From the NCBI GenBank assembly GCA_964608325.1, contig CAZSMX010000016.1, positions 1 through 15,182 on the forward strand: a DNA stretch of 15,182 nucleotides. Reading direction: 5' to 3'. The stretch's first letter is position 1. Each line of letters opens with the position of its first letter. Positions 14,972 to 15,182 of the stretch are shown piece after piece. The notes under the pieces were generated by a model, which was given only the letters and a program-made list of their open reading frames with translations, made no database searches and was not told the DNA's origin. Made by a program: the position numbers and the translations under genes. Origin of the DNA: CAZRVH01 sp964608325. Lineage in GTDB: Bacteria; Patescibacteriota; Gracilibacteria; Peribacterales; Peribacteraceae.

Positions 14972-15033
14972 GGGTTGGGGTCGGGGTCCGGGCTAGGAAA
15001 AAAGGCACTCAAAATGCCAAACCCCAACCCTAT
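14969..15033. repeat. 13-base inverted repeat enclosing a G-quadruplex motif and a terminator
   Basis: ATAGGGTTGGGGT (14969-14981) is perfectly complementary to ACCCCAACCCTAT (15021-15033), with 39 bases between the arms. On the plus strand 14972-14992 has four G-runs (GGG, GGGG, GGGG, GGG) separated by TT, TC and TCC. That fits the G-quadruplex rule, on the murB template strand just upstream of the -10. One arm overlaps the -10 and the other lies just past the stop of the preceding gene. Confidence 0.6.
14998..15018 (-). terminator. intrinsic terminator of the right-edge membrane-protein gene
   Basis: The minus strand has GGCAT, a 5-base loop and GTGCC (one G-T pair), followed directly by six T. 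It begins about 27 bases after the stop at 15045. The stem is short, so termination may be modest, but position and T-run fit. Confidence 0.55.
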
Positions 15034-15044
15034 CTCTGGCCCTT

Positions 15045-15182
15045 TTACTTCCCCAAAAACGATGCCACGTTCTCGATTGTCTCGGTGAGCTTCTCCCCGC
15101 GCGGCATACGGCGTGCTTTCATCAACATTCCCACGAGTGCCGCAAGTACGATGATGCCACCGCCGATGAGCGCCAGTTCGCG
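15045..15182 (-). CDS. C-terminal end of a membrane protein, 5' part beyond window
   Basis: The minus-strand frame entering from the right edge encodes 45 residues and ends at TAA (15047-15045). It holds a hydrophobic helix (LALIGGGIIVLAALVGMLM) followed by a basic, amphipathic tail (KARRMPRGEKLTETIENVASFLGK). This is the look of a C-terminal membrane anchor with a cytoplasmic tail, or the last helix of a multi-pass protein. A terminator follows at 15018-14998. The visible part is too short to name a family. Confidence 0.65.
   Translation of the reverse strand, partial: RELALIGGGIIVLAALVGMLMKARRMPRGEKLTETIENVASFLGK

Noticed and set aside
1..15182. tRNA, rRNA, CRISPR, insertion sequence, phage or restriction genes
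   Set aside because: I looked for cloverleaf-like segments, spaced direct repeats, transposase motifs and terminal inverted repeats and saw none that could be supported by eye.

Overview
The window is 15,182 bases of GC-rich DNA from a bacterium. It reads best as a member of the Candidate Phyla Radiation (Patescibacteria), probably close to Peribacteria/Peregrinibacteria. That placement is an inference. It rests on protein style (signal-peptide, Cys-rich, unrecognised secreted proteins with SSASS-type serine linkers; a two-OB-fold SSB; a small PH-domain membrane protein), on promoter -10 boxes sitting directly on start codons, and on the near absence of Shine-Dalgarno sequences. TGA ends many of the genes here, so the code-25 (UGA = Gly) lineages are unlikely.

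Layout, left to right. (1) 1-736, minus strand: a small two-helix membrane protein overlapping a PH-domain membrane protein that runs off the left edge, behind a good promoter. (2) 842-4147, minus: dnaE, the replicative DNA polymerase III alpha subunit, interrupted by a 100-N assembly gap. Its PHP domain has lost several metal-ligand residues. (3) 4202-12587, minus: a compact five-gene operon of exported proteins I cannot assign to known systems (A to E in transcription order). Every junction is a start/stop overlap. C is a lipoprotein and D carries an HEMTH zinc-metallopeptidase motif. (4) 12588-12851: an AT-rich divergent intergenic region with palindromes. (5) 12852-13730, plus: ssb, with two OB folds in one chain. 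(6) 13791-14078, plus: a 95-residue unknown protein whose stop overlaps the stop of murB. (7) 14075-14959, minus: murB (peptidoglycan synthesis). (8) 14960-15044: a murB promoter region with a G-quadruplex motif, a long inverted repeat and the terminator of the next gene. (9) 15045-15182, minus: the C-terminus of a membrane protein entering from the right edge. No stretch over 300 bases lacks a gene. I saw no tRNA, rRNA, CRISPR array, IS element or phage gene.

How it fits together. dnaE and ssb are replication genes and murB is cell-wall synthesis. They flank the A-E operon, which looks like a lineage-specific extracytoplasmic assembly: disulfide-rich, partly helical/coiled-coil proteins, one anchored by lipid and one with a metalloprotease core. 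Co-translation is suggested by the ATGA/GTGA overlaps. Its function cannot be read from sequence and is the most likely place for something undescribed. Across the window at least four transcription units (dnaE, A-E, the 95-aa gene, murB) have a TATACT/TATGCT box only 6-9 nt before the start codon, so leaderless or nearly leaderless mRNAs appear to be the local norm.
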